NCBI GenBank assembly: GCA_902729315.2
Contig: LR746264.1
Coordinates: 2,589,378-2,653,377, forward strand
Direction of reading: 5' to 3'
DNA: 64,000 nt
DNA from: Spirodela intermedia
Taxonomy: Eukaryota; Streptophyta; Magnoliopsida; Alismatales; Araceae
Shown: one piece after another, positions 24,876-38,300 of the stretch
Layout: each line of letters starts with the position of its first letter
Numbering within the stretch: position 1 is the stretch's first letter
The notes under the pieces: model-generated
Database searches by the model: none
Seen by the model: the letters and a program-made list of their open reading frames with translations, nothing else
Told to the model about the DNA's origin: nothing
Made by a program: the position numbers and the translations under genes

Positions 24876-25989
24876 ATGGCGTCTTTACAGGCGGCGGCCA
24901 CGCTGATGCAGCCGGCGAAGTTCGTCCAGCTGAGGAAGCCGGCGGCGCTGCCGCCGGGCGGCCTCTCCAAGGCCTTCGGCATCGAGCCCTCCTCCGCCAG
25001 GCTCACCTGCTCCCTCCAGAACGACGTGAAGGACTTCGCACAGAGATGCGCGGACGCCGCCAAGATCGCCGGCTTCGCTCTCGCCACCTCCGCCCTCGTC
25101 GCCGCGGTAAGCTCTCCCTCTCCCCTTCCTTCCTTCCTTCCATCCCCTGCTGATAAGATCCGGCCGACGATGGAGCTTGATCTAACTGGATTTTGGAAAC
25201 ATCCGTGGGTGGGATGTGGTTGAGCAGGGCGGGGCGAACGCGGAGGGAGTGCCGAAGAGGCTGACCTTCGACGAGATCCAGAGCAAGACCTACATGGAGG
25301 TGAAGGGAACAGGGACGGCGAACCAGTGCCCCACTATCGACGGCGGCGTGAACTCGTTCCCCTTCAAGGCCGGCAAGTACAACCTGAAGAAGTTCTGCCT
25401 GGAGCCGACCTCCTTCACTGTCAAGGCGGAGGGCGTCAGCAAGAACGCGCCAGCCGAGTTCCAGAAGACCAAGCTGATGACCCGCCTCACCTACACCCTC
25501 GACGAGATCGAGGGCCCCTTCGAGGTGGCGTCGGACGGCACTGTCAAGTTCGTGGAGAAGGACGGCATCGACTACGCCGCCGTCACCGTGCAGCTCCCCG
25601 GAGGGGAGCGGGTGCCCTTCCTCTTCACCATCAAGGAGCTGGTGGCCACCGGCAAGCCAGAGAGCTTCAGCGGCCAGTTCCTTGTGCCCTCCTACCGGGG
25701 CTCCTCCTTCCTGGACCCCAAGGGCAGGGGAGGCTCCGCAGGGTACGACAACGCGGTGGCGCTGCCGGCCGGAGGACGGGGAGACGAGGAGGAGCTCGCT
25801 AAGGAGAACATCAAGGACTCCTCCTCCGGCACCGGCAACATCACCTTCAGCGTGACCAGCAGCAAGCCGGAGACCGGCGAGGTCATCGGAGTCTTTGAGA
25901 GCATCCAGCCCTCTGACACCGATCTCGGGTCCAAGGCCGCCAAGGATGTCAAGATCCAGGGCATCTGGTATGCACAGCTCGAGTCCTAG
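24876..25989 (+). CDS. PSBO: PsbO, 33-kDa oxygen-evolving complex protein of photosystem II
   Basis: Two exons, 24876-25106 and 25228-25989, give 330 aa. PsbO is the lumenal protein that stabilises the manganese cluster of photosystem II. The N-terminus is a bipartite targeting signal: a plastid transit peptide, then a Sec-type lumenal signal [15 protein letters not shown] ending in GGANA. The mature protein starts at Glu83 ([20 protein letters not shown]), leaving 248 aa as in other plants. Cys111 (NQCPTIDGG) and Cys134 (KKFCLEP) form the conserved disulfide pair. Other signatures are [15 protein letters not shown] and the C-terminal [13 protein letters not shown]. The 121-base intron splits the targeting signal. 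Codon use is strongly GC-ending. The sequence looks intact and functional. Confidence 0.97.
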
Positions 25990-28234
25990 ACCGCCACCGC
26001 CCAACCCTACTCCCTCTTTCCTCCTCTCTTCACCACGCTGGTTTAGCAGGAGCTCTTCTTCATTTCATCCCCCCCACACCCTCCTCCACCGCCACCCTTT
26101 TTTCTCTCTTTTTATCTGCTTCTCGCGTCCGATGAGATGAAGAAACAAGAAGAAGAAGAGTAAATGTTGTAATTTGGGACTTGTAATGATGATGGTGATC
26201 TTGCGTAGAGGATGGAGTTCTGCCGCCCCTTCTCGGCAGTCACCTCCAGACCTAATCGCGGGGAAGACGATGACATGGCGCCAGTGAAGGCCAAAAACAC
26301 CACGTGACGCGGGCAGGAGTCTACTTGGTCACAGCGCAAAGTAATGAACAGATTTAAAAATTAATTTCATAAGCAATATCTAATTAGCAGTGCTAAAAGC
26401 AATGGCTACCCCCAATAACCACGCCTAACCCTACTAGGAAAATAATATTTTGTTGATTAAAGCATCTTGGCTTAGGTTCCTAAGGTTATTAAGATAACAA
26501 GACGTTTCTAGAGGAAATACATTAGAATTAGAGATAAAAACAAGCAATTATAAAATTAAAACATTTAGGATCATATCATGCTCGTAGTAGGAGCTATGAA
26601 AACCGAAGAGTTCACTGCATAATTCAAACATAAAACCTCCGAGTAACATAGATCCAGAAGGATTATAAATTGAGGTATTTTTGGAAATGGGAACACGGTC
26701 CAGAATACCCTTATTCAGAAGTTTGTGATTATGATTACTAGGGAAGCTTGAAGTGATTGTGTAATCTTCAAGAAATCCTACTAATGGAGTTCCCCCCAAT
26801 CAATTAGTGTAAAAAATGGAGACCTTGAAATGGCAAGTGAACCCTGGACCATCAACCATTTGGTCTAGTCCCCTTATATTTTTGTTCTTCTGTGCCTTGT
26901 GACAACAAATGATCATCAATAAAAAGAACAAAGCATCATCATTGTCAAGATATCATAAGTTTCATGATAAAACTAATGGCGACATTTGCAAAATATGGTA
27001 ATATTCGAGTAGATATTCTACAAGTCCTAGAGATAATATTAGCAGTTCCGTACCACCAATTAACCATCGTTTGACGCCGTTGGCCAATCACATCACTTCC
27101 CTTCCAAAAGCTGAGTGATGTAGATTTGTGACAATATAAAATAGAAAATGTAAAAGTGACACATTTGTGAGATTATTGACACTTATCAATCAATTACTAA
27201 CCACTTATTTTTCGTAAGTGACACATTTGTTGTTAGGTCTCCAAGATCACAAGTTCAGAGGAGTAATTTTTCTTGTTTCTAACCTATTTAGTAGTGTTTT
27301 ATAATTTCGATTTTACTTATAACCTGTCCGGGGATCCAAAAACAAAAGTTTATGGCCGAAAAAAGCAGGAGAGGCATTTCTCATTTAAAGGATAATTCAA
27401 TTGAACACTTAGCTAGGAGTAACAAATGATCGCGTAATAATTAATCAACCCATCTCAGAGTGCCGCCCTTGAGAACGATCCCACCGTGATGAGCCAATGG
27501 ATCAAGCCTGCAATTTATTCAGTAAGAGAAGCTTTTAGATGGAAACAAGTACATTTCCAAGAACCCGTCGTGGGTGAATGTAAAGAACAGCGCAACAATA
27601 CGATGACATAATCTCAGAGTTCATAAGCATTTGGAAAGAAAAGAATGGGGCTGTCACCTGAAGAACCCACAGAGGAATTCACCGAAAAACTATAGGGAAA
27701 CAAAAATGTCAAGTCCAAATCTTATAAGATTTCTTAAAATGGAGAACGCATGTGATGGCCTGTGACTTCTGATAAATATTGGAGGTGGGGCTTCATGTGG
27801 CTTGTTCCATCTTTGAAGCCTCTCAAAGATCTTACAGAACCAGGAAAGAAACTAATCAGACATTCTGGCGGGGCAGCTACATCGAGCGTCCTCAAAGCAT
27901 CTTCGGCCACTCGGCTTCGCCCCGAAATAAAAGCTGACGTTTACTATTTTTTGCATAAAACAAAGAACTTCAGTTCCCAGAAATAAATGGCGAAAAGTTT
28001 ACCAATGCAGCCGAAAAGGAAGATTTAGTGGAATATGGAATGGGAGTGTAACAATGAGAGATCAAGCGGACACCCAGATTTTATGCGATCCATCGATTAT
28101 AAATTGATGAAAAGAAAAAAGAGCGAAGATGCTTACACGGGTTTAAACCAAGTAAGAGAGGGAAAAAGTTAGCCAACATACCCAAAAGCTTTGACCGTGT
28201 GCTCAATCACCCTGCTGCCTGACTGAACATACAT
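25990..28234. other. Convergent spacer between PSBO and NOT3
   Basis: The PSBO 3' UTR likely ends near 26200. A GC-rich segment to about 26340 holds a perfect G-box, CCACGTGAC, at 26300-26308. AT-rich DNA follows to about 27450, then the probable NOT3 3' UTR and downstream DNA. An 83-codon minus-strand frame at 26548-26799 has no recognised domain. Confidence 0.5.
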
Positions 28235-31200
28235 CTATACAAGTTCATCCTCAAGGTAACTGTATTCAAATGTGAACTCGGTCTTGATCCTCTGGCACCT
28301 GCAATTGGAAGGAAATAACAAGCAGTCATTAAAACAAAACTGCATAAAAAAAAACATGTGAAGTCAGGAGATATTCACGGAAAAAAGTAATAGAAAATGG
28401 GCAACAGTAGAACATCACTGGTTTAGAACATAAGTGAAGAACACTCGACTAGCATGATCAAACTCACAGAACACGGCACAAGTCTAGCCAAAGACGACCA
28501 AGGAATTGATTAAAATATTAACCCCCCACCCCCACACATAGAAAAAAAGTTGAATTGATGGGCAGAAGTTCTCTGTGGGCACATGAATGCCATCACTGCT
28601 CTTAGAGTATAGCATTATCTGGAAAAAAAATAAAAAATACAGATAGGACTTGGAGGCATGCAAAACAGAAGAGTATTCTATACACAACGAATTGAGGTAA
28701 GACAACTTTGCTAAAACTAAAACAGAGGAAGCATTGTCTTCCTTCTCCCACTGCTCCCAAATGCAGCATGTAAGATTTTTGTGATTTTTTTATTATAGCA
28801 GTGGATTAAACTTCCACCCCAAGAAAGGAGAAATGGATATGGAAATACTACGGTACCCTGGAACAAGTAAAATAATGAGGACATCAGCTACCCCAACACA
28901 ACTAAGATTCAAGCCTGGCAGCAAGCATAGATTGAGAAGAACGGTTTAACACGGAACATTCAAGAACATGAAAAACTGTCTGAAATTTAGTCATTGACTA
29001 CCCCTCCCCCACCACACCATGACCACCAGCGCCACTATCAATTCTAAATGGGGAACAAGTTACATACAACTTCAGGGAATACCAAAAAAAAAATAAAAAT
29101 CGATGTAAGCATTCATGACTATTTGTTAACATTTATACTTCTAACATTCGATGAGTTACGCCCACTTCCAAATACTACATCGAACTTCATCTCAGATATG
29201 TCCTGACTTGAAGTAGAAAAAACAAAGCGGGAAAGGCTGAATGTTTAAAAGAAACTAATAATAAAGAGCATGTCCCAAGAAAATACATCCAAAGAAGATA
29301 AAACGTGGTAAAGGCTAACAAGTGCATAGAAGTATTGGAGCATACCATCCGTTCTGTAAATCATCTGTAATATGGAAATCAAAATATACATATGTTCCCT
29401 GCTCAAAATCATCATTTGTTACGGTCGGTTCTTCATGTCGTTGAAACCATGTGTTGTACTTTCTATGGTATCTCCAAGATTGTCTCTTCAGTTCTTTTGC
29501 TGCTAGGTACTGCTGATACGTGTTCTGTACCATTACATTGAAGATGAGAGCACAAAAATCTTCAAAAGATACCTAGAACGGAACAAAAAGTAAGGAAAAC
29601 ATATAATAGAAAATCTCCTCATACCTGCTGATAATAGAATGCATAGAACAAGATATCAGTTATTTTTTCACTCCCCAATCTATCCCAGAAAGCAGGATTG
29701 TCAACAATTTGGTGCTGCGTTTGAGGGTAGCTAGAAGGTGTCACGGCAGGTTTCCTCTGCAAGATAACAAAGATCATCATAAAAAAATGACTTGAATAAT
29801 ACTATCGTCGCTTTAGAAACTTCAATAGTTGAATGACACGGGGAGAAAAAAACAAAAAAAAACGTACTGGGATATAGTTCTTCACACGTTCTGAGTCCTT
29901 GGTTTGAGGTAGTTTGAAGTATGAAGCTTCCAGCATCTGCAAGTTATAAGCATGATCATGCAGCACTCCAGGATTTGCAACAGTAATGTTGTCAACAATT
30001 GCACCGAGATCTGGAACACTTCTTCTGCCAATAACACCAAGGCTAGCAGATGACTGGGAGGGCTGTAAAGGTTGCCCAGGTGAGAGGTCAATGTCACGCA
30101 CCCCTTGATTCCCGTCTGCAGTAGAGGTACTACCAGGGGGCTGAAAAACAACAAAACTTCTTTTAATGTTTCTGATGCGTTAATGCTATGGTCCCTCTCC
30201 AATCAAGATCTGAGAGACTAAATAAACTGTAGAAACAACATCACCAGCATCATCCACTAAATAACAGCTACTTAGCATCAAGTAGGAAGTTTTTATTCCA
30301 GAATTCAATCCTGCCAAAATTCATTTGATATAGCAAAATATAGAATTTCTTTATCTCATAAAAGTTTTCGAAAAAATATCAGACATCAAATCATTTTAAC
30401 CAGGAAAATTCCGTTAAAGGCACATGGGATACACTTTCGAACTCCCTGTCTGAAAAAAGTTAGACTGAAAAAGAAATAAGCTAGTTGTACTCTGAGAAAG
30501 TTTGAAAAATAGTGAATCAAAAATGTGTTCGAAGACTTTTCCTTAATCAGTCAAAATTTTCAATCAATAATTAAATAGCCTATCTAATTACAAATAACAA
30601 GAAACATGCATACTCTATAACGCACAATCATTGAAATAAAGTTGCACAATGAAAAAATAAATTTAAGATACCTAAGGAACTTTTTAGTAAGGACAACATC
30701 GCATTACAATAGAAGCCCACAATATTTAGAACCCACGCATTTAAAAAGCATGAGATATAATTAAGATACACAAGATGACAAACACATTAGCAAAACAATA
30801 AGACACCACACAATATTTATAAAAATAGATTAAGGTGGTAGATTATCATATAGAATGAAATTGATGTGCAAGGTTTAATGTTTGTGTGAAGTTTCAAATG
30901 CTCATCAAGCAGTATCACCAGCCCCGTTGTCGCCAACTTCATCATAATTATTTCATCTGATTCCCAAAATGAAAAGAACGTAGAAAGGGCAGAAAGAAAT
31001 TAGAGATATTAGATGAAAGAGGAACTGAGAAAGAGAGAAAAGCAAAGGGGACGGAGAGAAGGAAGATCTCAGTACATGTCGATGGAAGAAGCAAAGACAG
31101 GAAAGATGAAGTGCGAGAAGAGAATGAAAGCAGAGGGGAAAAGATGAGAGAAAATAGGAAGTGAGAGTAAAGCCATGGAATATGACACCCAAACGAAATG

Positions 31201-32328
31201 TAATAGTGAATTATAATAAAGCCTGCCCCTCCACAATTTCGGCTGCCTTTGAGTAGCCCAAAAAGGCAACCTGTCACAATAGCCCGCAACCCAAATCCGT
31301 GGCCGTGTTTACAGGATTCCAGCCCAAGTCAGACATACAACCACCAAAATGTATTTATCAAACAAATACTCGTAATATTAGAAAATGTTTAAAAGTGTGA
31401 ATATCATATAATAGTGCTTATCAGCTATTGCTATTTTTGGAACTTCTGCCCTAAATTCACTTCTTATTTGATTCCCATTCCTCACATGTCAACTGCACAC
31501 ACAAGATTGTCAGAGTTTCCGTCATATACATGACCCGTTTTCTACTTTATCACATCCTTTTCAAAAATAATCAGATATACAGCATATTCTGTGAAAAGAA
31601 ATTTCTTCTTCATTCATTAGCAAGGATTAGTACAAAACACTTCAGGACTATGAACATTACTTCATACCAGTCGTACATTATAATTATAATCCGAAAACTA
31701 CAATGAATGACCTACAGCAGAGCCAATCAGTTCATCATGAATTATATTATTATTAAAAAAATCCCAAGAAACAATCTTTTCAGAGTCTACTGCAGTTTCA
31801 TTTACATAACAGCACTCATCCCAACATGAAATCATGCCAACAAACAATCCACAGCACTAACACGAAAAAAAGCTTATAATACAAGATTTGAATAGAATGT
31901 TACCAGCCAACCATGTAATCTCGCCCCTTTGAACCGAGTAAAGTGTTCTCAATTAAGAATGGAGTCAAATTAAAATTAGGAATCAAATTCACTTTTTATC
32001 TCTGAACTTCACATTTGTTAAATGAAATTAACTCAATTATCAAACTTTATGCAAAAAAATTCATTGCATAGAGCGAAGTTCAAAGGTAGGAAACCACAAG
32101 CTATTTATACCCAACAATGCATCCATCACATTGACATCTTAGGCTTCTGTGTAAATACGCAGAAATAGAGAATTAATAGAGCACTACAAAGATATAGACT
32201 GGACTAGCAGATTAAAACCCCCATATTTGCATTTACCATGTATGTTGACTCCAAATCATCCTCATTGGTTAAGTTCTGTTTGAGCCCAGAATTCAAAGCA
32301 GATTCTGCATTAGAGTCATCAGACAAAC

Positions 32329-32366
<38 letters not shown>

Positions 32367-35300
32367 TCAACCTTCATACGATCAGGATCTGCATTTAAGA
32401 TATGCAGGACCAGTGAAGTCACATATATACTGATCAAAATGAAACCAGAAGGATGAAGTCCATGTGTCCGAACCTGAATCTTTTGATCCAACTGAAAGAA
32501 GTGCATGTTGAGACGATTGTTGAACTGAATTTTGCTGTTGTGGGGCAGATGAAATGACAGAAAGACCTGGACCCTGAATTCCAAGACCGCCAACTTGAGA
32601 TGGCAAAGATGAGGTCAGAGGACTCAACTGCACAGACATGAATAGTTAATGATAAGAACCATATTTATTGAGATAAAAAGTAATAAGAACCATATCTTCA
32701 AATATGTTGTGATACAAGCTCATTTGATGAATATGTAGAGTTGATTAAAGTCACAATGGCCTTTTTTAAAAGTCATCCACTATTACGATACTCAAAGAGT
32801 GACACTATCTCAATTTCTAATTTCCGAATCTCATAGAATTCTTTGCTTCCCAGCTCCTGAATAAGTAATCGTAGATAGCATCAGAGTGAGAAAAAGAAAG
32901 AGGAAATGACATCGTTATTCGCAAAAGTATGCCTTTATAGCAGTGGGGTTCCCAATGACATACAACCATTATTCATGCAATAAATATTTTCTGGAAGAAT
33001 GAGAAAAAATATACGAAATCAATTCTCATTATATTTTCTGCTGGAATTCAGAGAAGAGATGATTTTCTATCATGCTAAACCAAACTAGATACAATTATTT
33101 AATTTGAAATCGTCAATATTGGGCCAGTCTTTTGCACGACTCTCTCTAGAAACTATTGAAAGGAATAAGAAATTGTGTCGCAGTGAAGATTGCACTTTGA
33201 CATAACCAAGAAAAGACCTGTTGTAGTAGAGAACCGGGTTGTTGCGTGGGAAATTGCTGCTTATGACCTCCAGGAAGATGTGGCAGTTGTTGCACCTCTT
33301 GTAAGCGTTTAAGAAATTTTTCTCTCTGATCAGGAGCAATTTCAGTTCTTCCACGGAACTGTCAAAAAGAGTTAAGACAGAAATAATAAATGAAAGCTCC
33401 TCAGCTTCACACTGCCCAACATACCAGAATGCTTCTAAGAATATAACCCAACAACCAGACTAATACGAAAAGGCACTATCAAAAAAGTGACGACAGGGAT
33501 AACATTTAAGAAATTTAATGTCACATTAACCCACCTAAACGAGCACATAACATTGACCGTACATATAAATCCATATCCCTATTATGCGAACATGGATATG
33601 TTCGACCCAAATTAATCGCAAAAATTAATAACAGCATATGAAAGGATAGATTCAAAGAGACCTCCCCGATATGGGGTTTCCTCGGAGAGGCATTGGTATT
33701 TATTAGGCTGGCTTTTAAAAATGTGAAGCTACAGGCCTTTTGTCAAGCATATCCTTTTTTGGGATTGAAGCTCTAAACCACTTATACCTCGGAAAGGAAG
33801 TTCCAGGTTTCATTGCTTCAGATACTACACCTTAAATAGCTGGAGAAATGTCTCAAAATATAAAACTATCCCCAAGGATTCAAATGCAAAAATAAAGTCA
33901 TAATTATATCTAATAAATCATGAAGGTTTTACCATGCGTGAACTAAATCATGAAGGTTTTACCATAACAAAAAAACTCTTTCCCATAAGTTTCTTACAAA
34001 TTCCCTACCTTAGGGTTACATCAGGACGCAACTGGTGAAAAAACAAACCCCTTGAGGCTAAGTTAAAAGTCAAACCAGCAAAGCTCCAACTCGACAAAGT
34101 ATATGAGAAAAAAAGCTTTCATAAGGGTGATAGGTTTCTTTCAAATACTTTCATAAGTCGTGTATGACAAAGTCAAAAATAGGGAATCGTGTTTCCTCAT
34201 GGAAAAAGATTCAAACGTATCTGGTCAGTAAATAATATTGATAGAGCCTGGTGAAATCAAATATCATTGATCATAACAAAACACAATCCTGACTTCAGAA
34301 GCGTCTCAAAGTACTTCTATGAAGGCTATCTATACATCCTTGCCAGAAGAGTAAACTAAACAAAAAATACGATCATTTAAACTTCACGATTACTGATCCG
34401 TCAACAAATTTTTGGAAAGAAAAGGCATATATCCTTGACGTTGGCACACTCCCTGATATGGCTTTCAGGGGAAATCATAAAGTGACATTTAAACAAAATC
34501 TATGATGAGGATTGGAAGATACAGGGAAATAAACAAGGCCGTAGAGTTGGAAAAAATTAAGCAGTCTTTGATAACGTATCCGATTTTTGTTTCTTGGCAA
34601 TGGCATCAGATGAATGAGCCTGCCTTTAGTGCTTCCATCAACTTGCAGTAATATCTCACAAATAAAAGATCACAAAAGAATTCATGTTCCAGGAGAATAA
34701 ACATGTCTATTTAGGTAACAAGAAACAGAAAAAAAAACACCAGCAATCTTCACACTTATTGCCCATGATCAAGGAAAGCCTAATATAGTCAATCCAACAT
34801 AAAATAATTTGCACAACTCCCTGAATAAAATACAAATACATACAGGGTCATTTTGACTCGGAAATCCAGGGATAGTCGGAGATCTCCATTGCACTGCGCC
34901 AACCACTGATGGTGAAAAAACTCTTCCGATCACTGGACCTTCAGCAACATTGTTAGAGTCAACAGAACCATCATTAGTTCTTGAGAACTGTTGCAAACTC
35001 GTTCTGCTGCTCAGAGGAGAAGCAAGAGGCTGAGAAAGGCCAGCACTCGCAACTCTATCATCGGCACCCAAAATATTCCTTTTTGTCACGTCAGATACCA
35101 CTGGAACTGCAGTTGAACCAGCACTGCCAGAGACTCCACCAATAGACATTAAAGGTATGGGAATACCAGTTGATGTCCCACCAATTACAGAGCCTCTTCC
35201 TATTCCTCTCCCTAAGCCAATTTCAGAGGGAGCAGGAGATGATCTGCGGCCTAGGAAACTCACATTATCGTCCTCCTTGGCTACACTAGATGCAATTGCG

Positions 35301-38300
35301 ATTGACGGAGTAGCAGCAACAGGGTTATCACCGATGCCTTGAAGATTACCAGGACCAGAAAGAATAGCAACAGTTGTTGATCCACCAGCAAAGCTTGCAG
35401 GGATATTTCCTCCGGGACTCACTGAATTAGGCCCTGTTTGCGAGCTTAGTCCAACGCCCAGAGAAGATACAGAGGCCAAGGAGCCCAAAACTGCACTTTT
35501 GGCAGGTGGAGTCCTAGGAGGAATGTCTGAGACGCCGTCCTGAGTGGTTGTCTCTTCAGCCTGATCCTGAGAGGAAGAACCCAGCTGAAGAGCAGGTGCT
35601 GCTACAGTCTAACATAAGGTAGCAAAGCCAGTTAATAAGCGAATAAAGAGTTTAATCATCTAACCTAAAGAAGAATAAGAGAAGTAATATTAAACTTCCA
35701 TCTAAACACGTCTAGAATGAATTTATTTTGACTGTTAATTCAGCACTAAAGCGAACTTAAATAAAATATCCATAGCCGTTACAGTGTCCTTCCAGAATAG
35801 TCACTGTTGCTTTGTTCGCATCAAAGAGAACTGGATGGCATATTTCCAATAGCTTGTTATGGATTCCGGAATAAAAGTAGACTCACTGGAAAAAATGTTT
35901 TGAAAGAACTCTTACTCTTTGCTGATTATGGAAAGAAAACATACTTTGTTACGAATCATTTTTACCAGGGATGCTGCAAGCGAGTAAGAACTATGGCTAC
36001 GCAAATGGTTCACATTAACATCCACTATCTTATAAGTAGAGCAGCATCCTCAATAGCATAGCGTGATCCTCAGCTAACTTCAGATGCCAAGAAATAACCG
36101 GTTCCTCAAATGTGCAAAGAAACTTAAGTAGTTAGGCACCATTTCAACCGGAGTTTTATACAACATGACTATGATCATTAAGAACAGAAGAGTCATTAAG
36201 CGTAGGACACTTACCCAGATCCTAATCTAAGTCTACAAAGGCATGACGGTTTCCCAAAGAATATTATTTTACCACTAATTGACAAACTTTGTAAAAATAA
36301 TGTATGCACATAGTTCAAATGATCTTTACTTCAGATAAACCTCACTAATAGTTCAAAACTTCATAAACTTTTTTACGGAAGATGCATTGAGGATTGGTTT
36401 CAATAAGAAATTTATGAGGAATTCTGCCAGTTATTATTATTTCACCCACTGTATGCACATTTTTTTCTAGCATAATAAGTACTCAAACTGCCTCTCTATT
36501 CCTCTTTATCACTTAAAATCACAAATTGTGCACAATAAAAAGGAAGAAAATCTGAAAATAACAGTTACCCTTAATTGTAGAAGGTTCTGCTATGTCATTT
36601 TCATACATTAAAAGGAAAGATAACTAGAAAATCCAACGTACATCTGACATGAATGCCTGCCTACCGAGTATTCACCGAGAATAATATCTAATCTGAGATC
36701 GCTGGATTTTATTTTTTACATTCTGGTCCAAAAAATACTTAATAACAAGCACATTCGTATTTTAAGGCATTCGACACATGATTTCTGTTTGCTACTGATG
36801 ACAGGAAGAAGTGATTGTCAGAAGCAATCACTTTCAATGGTCAGGTGCAAATTTACCCAAGAAGCTATTCATAGTATTAAAACGACTACACGGATCAAAA
36901 AATAAAACTTCAAGCCCAATTATTTGCTAAGCATACGAGAAGGACACATCACAGGAGAAACCAAGGTTATAAAAACTAATGCTGAAAGTGGTCATTTCAT
37001 TTGCACTCTTTATCAAAATGCATTCACATTCAGACAGGACAACTGCGAAAAAAGCAGACTGTAGCTCCATCCACGTCAACTATTTTTCTCAGATCCCATG
37101 TGACTTACAGGTGCTTGTGACGTTGAACTTGCTATTGAACCCTTCAGTCCAAGAACAGCACTAGTGGAAACAGAACCAACACCCTTCCATAAACACGGGA
37201 ATGGATTATCGTTATTAAAGATTAAATTTGCTAAACCTCATGAACGAAAAACAAGATTTGTTTAAAACGAATCAAGATGAAAATGGAATCTTCAAAAAAC
37301 AACCAAGTCATGCAGAACAGTGCAAATCCAAAGATACTGCGATCTATTTTGCAGAAAAAAATCTGTAGAAAGAGGAACAGCAGCAATGAAGGAATACTTG
37401 CTACAACATTTTAAGGAAATCAAAGAGGTCTATGGTTCTCAGTGGGCCCAAAAGACCACAATAAGGTTCAACCGTTCCGGCCCAGTAAAAACAAAAGATA
37501 TTTGAATGTTCAAAGATAGAGGGGTGTGGAAAGCCACTGACCCCACTGGAGGTGGCAAAGCAATCTGGGCCTGCCTGCTGTCCAGCAGTACACTGGTTTG
37601 CCCAGGCACGCCAGCAGCACACAGAGGTGCCATCCACAGCTGCAATCACTACAGCAGCGAGATGACACACTCTATGCAGCAACATAACTATGGAGTCTGC
37701 ACTGGATGCTCCCCGCATGAGACCGAAACCCTGATTCTTAAATCTGACATAGTATGCTTGAATAATGCCATCCTTACTGGGCTTATGAATTCATGTAAAT
37801 GCATTTATATATCCATAGTGTGCCATCAGAGTCAACACCTGTTTGGAATGTGATTTTCTCTGGAAGTTGTATCATATTTCCATTACATCATGAATAATCT
37901 TCTAGTGATTAAATGTGACATCTCCCATAGACACTGATATGCATGCACAAAGGACAATGTCTTGTACCGACTAATTCCAAGTACTGAAATAGTATAGAAA
38001 CCAGGTCCGCACATTTCTCCTTCACTATTCTTTCATTTTTCTGCAGCACAATTAAACGTGAAATTCAAAAAAAATGTGCTCTTACTTTTCCAAGCCATCT
38101 ATAACACCCACCTCGACTCGATTACACAGAGGATGGGCGATGCTAATCCTTTAGCTGATGAAACCTAAGGAAAAACATTCACTTCCACTTCAAATTTCTT
38201 CCAAACTATGCATTAAATTGTATACCTTTCTGCAGCCTTTGATCACTTAAGACTCTTTTGCAGCATGAATTAAATTACAAAACTTTTCTCCCTAGTAATA

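Noticed and set aside
25003-26004. 333-codon open frame antisense to PSBO
   Set aside because: It is a by-product of GC-ending codons in PSBO on the other strand, and it reads through the intron.
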